From Cordylochernes scorpioides (Eukaryota > Arthropoda > Arachnida > Pseudoscorpiones > Chernetidae), in assembly GCA_030710605.1 (NCBI GenBank), contig CP092877.1:39818580-39882579 (forward strand): 64,000 nt of DNA. Reading direction: 5' to 3'. Shown one piece after another: positions 62,857 to 64,000 of the stretch. Position numbers and translations under genes: made by a program. The notes beneath the pieces were generated by a model. That model worked only from the letters and a program-made list of their open reading frames with translations. It made no database searches and was not told the DNA's origin. The number at the start of each line of letters is the position of its first letter. Position 1 is the stretch's first letter.

Positions 62857-64000
62857 TTAGAGGCGACAGTCTAAGCAGAATTTACACTGTGTGGGCCTTT
62901 TTACCCTTGTAGACCTGCGTAAAGTTAAACTGTTCACACTAACTCTGTCAACTTCCCCTCGTCTCATTACTTCTGAGTTCGCTCTGGTTGTCACCCCTTG
63001 TGGAACCACTACATTAACAGACCTATTAGGGAGATAAGCTGGACCTGTAAGATGAATCCAATGATCTTCATCACTGGAACTTTGACTTGAATTACCATCA
63101 CTAGTCTCCTCCTCCTCTGTGGGGAAAATCCTAATTGGTATATGGTATTGTTTTAACCTATCTATATGGTATTTATCCAAATTCCCAGTTTCTAGATTCT
63201 TCAAGAGATATACAGTATCACCAGCTCTTTTTAGTACCTCATATGGACCCCCATACCTTGGCTCAAATTTGTGACGCCCCTTCGTCTCATGCATTCTCTC
63301 CACTAGGACTAAGTCCCCGTTATTGAAAGTTCTCAGCCTTTTGTTTTCGAACTTAATCCTAGCTTCTTCCTGTTCATTCAAGTAGGTTTCCCTTACTACC
63401 TCTCTTATCTTCTCGACCTCCTCTGTTAGTTCCCGCTCGTAGAAGGCTGCCGTTTGAGCAATCAAATCTTCGCTTACAGGACTTTGTCCCGCTTCCTGAA
63501 AGGGTTGTGGGAGCCTCAGCTCATGTCCGAAGACGAGTTTCGCTGGCGTAAATCCTGTACTAGAATGTTCAGTGGTTCTGATAGCTAAAGCTACCATGGG
63601 TAAGATGTCATCCCAATTAGAACCTGCCTCACACCTACGCAAAGATTCAATTACTGTTCTGTTGAGCCTTTCTACAGCGCCATTACTTTGAGGTCTCCAA
63701 GCAGTGGTGTTCACTGCACTTACCCCCATGGCCTTGCAAATCCCTTTGAAAATACAGCTAATGAATGCCGAACCTCGGTCCGAAAGTATAGTTTTCGGTA
63801 CTCCAAAGATAGTAATTACGCTTTCCAACAGCGCTTTAACCACTGTACTGGCACACTGGTCTCTTGTAGGTATTAAAATAGGGAATTTGGTAAATAAATC
63901 GACTATGGTCAGGATGCTAGAATGTCCTTTGGAAGTCTTCTCTAAGGGCCCTATGAAGTCTAGAGCAAGATGCTCAAATGGTTTTCCAGGCCTGAAGTGG
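62857..64000 (-). CDS. Gypsy integrase, intact C-terminal part, continues beyond the window
   Basis: The frame is open from the window edge to 62857. Integrase core: LALDFIGPL (first D, just before the edge of the listed frame), ILSDRGSAFISC (second D), NGAVERLNRTVIESL (E). A C-terminal FNNGDLVLVERM and FEPRYGGPYEVLKR region resembles the GPY/F module; an acidic EEEETSDGNSSQSSSDEDHW stretch and a basic tail follow. No stop over 380 codons; probably young. Integrates the cDNA of the element. Confidence 0.92.
   Translation of the reverse strand, partial: HFRPGKPFEHLALDFIGPLEKTSKGHSSILTIVDLFTKFPILIPTRDQCASTVVKALLESVITIFGVPKTILSDRGSAFISCIFKGICKAMGVSAVNTTAWRPQSNGAVERLNRTVIESLRRCEAGSNWDDILPMVALAIRTTEHSSTGFTPAKLVFGHELRLPQPFQEAGQSPVSEDLIAQTAAFYERELTEEVEKIREVVRETYLNEQEEARIKFENKRLRTFNNGDLVLVERMHETKGRHKFEPRYGGPYEVLKRAGDTVYLLKNLETGNLDKYHIDRLKQYHIPIRIFPTEEEETSDGNSSQSSSDEDHWIHLTGPAYLPNRSVNVVVPQGVTTRANSEVMRRGEVDRVSVNSLTLRRSTRVKRPTQCKFCLDCRL

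Larger units (their letters stand above)
59696..64000 (-). mobile_element. Second Gypsy lineage, 3' half
   Basis: Integrase at the right edge, a 3' non-coding stretch, a polypurine tract (minus strand ATAGGGGGGAGGG, 61777-61789) directly followed by TGTATGAATG, and a probable 3' LTR to TTGGCGCCCA at 59696. The 5' part is outside the window. Confidence 0.75.

Overview
The window is eukaryotic nuclear DNA from an invertebrate animal. Spliced genes have GT/AG introns and AATAAA signals, the intergenic DNA is AT-rich, and there is a 100-N scaffold gap at 27348-27447. Most of the sequence is transposable elements: copia and Gypsy LTR elements, Helitrons, mariner and Tc1 transposons, a tRNA-headed SINE, LINE fragments and several MITE families. 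The element mix looks arthropod, perhaps arachnid, but that is inference from general familiarity and no database search was run.

Host genes. A Lifeguard/TMBIM membrane protein is on the minus strand at 26625-27347, cut by the gap. ALKBH8, the tRNA wobble-uridine hydroxylase/methyltransferase, runs on the plus strand. Eight exons are visible (29441-43178) covering the AlkB domain, a cysteine-rich linker and the methyltransferase domain; the N-terminal exons and at least one linker exon were not found. A putative micro-exon gene on the minus strand (15999 to 3017) would encode an N-terminal MGSKASK-type protein with an acidic coiled-coil stretch; its exons agree in phase. A repeat-rich hypothetical gene lies at 48441-50115 (minus).

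Layout. 1-1557: a copia remnant split by two Helitrons. 1299-15449 (copy A) and 50614-57656 (copy B): two direct copies of one segment. Each holds insertions whose empty sites are preserved in the other: a Helitron, a Gypsy element and a solo LTR in A, and a Tc1 transposon in B. 16521-25597: a solo LTR, a mariner and a second Gypsy element. 26.6-43.3 kb: Lifeguard and ALKBH8, with introns full of SINEs, MITEs, LINE fragments and a mariner. 45.3-47.5 kb: tandem tRNA-Gly-like units mixed with Helitron ends. 48.4-50.4 kb: a coding-like minisatellite. 57.7-64.0 kb: a long LTR and the 3' half of a Gypsy element that continues past the window.

Most unusual content. A palindromic repeat (4339-4784, half copy at 53310-53590) carries hammerhead-ribozyme cores on both strands. 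A separate palindromic family has 12-13 bp target duplications and a hammerhead-like core, which suggests retroposed ribozyme-bearing elements. The paired empty sites give a relative insertion history without any outside genome.
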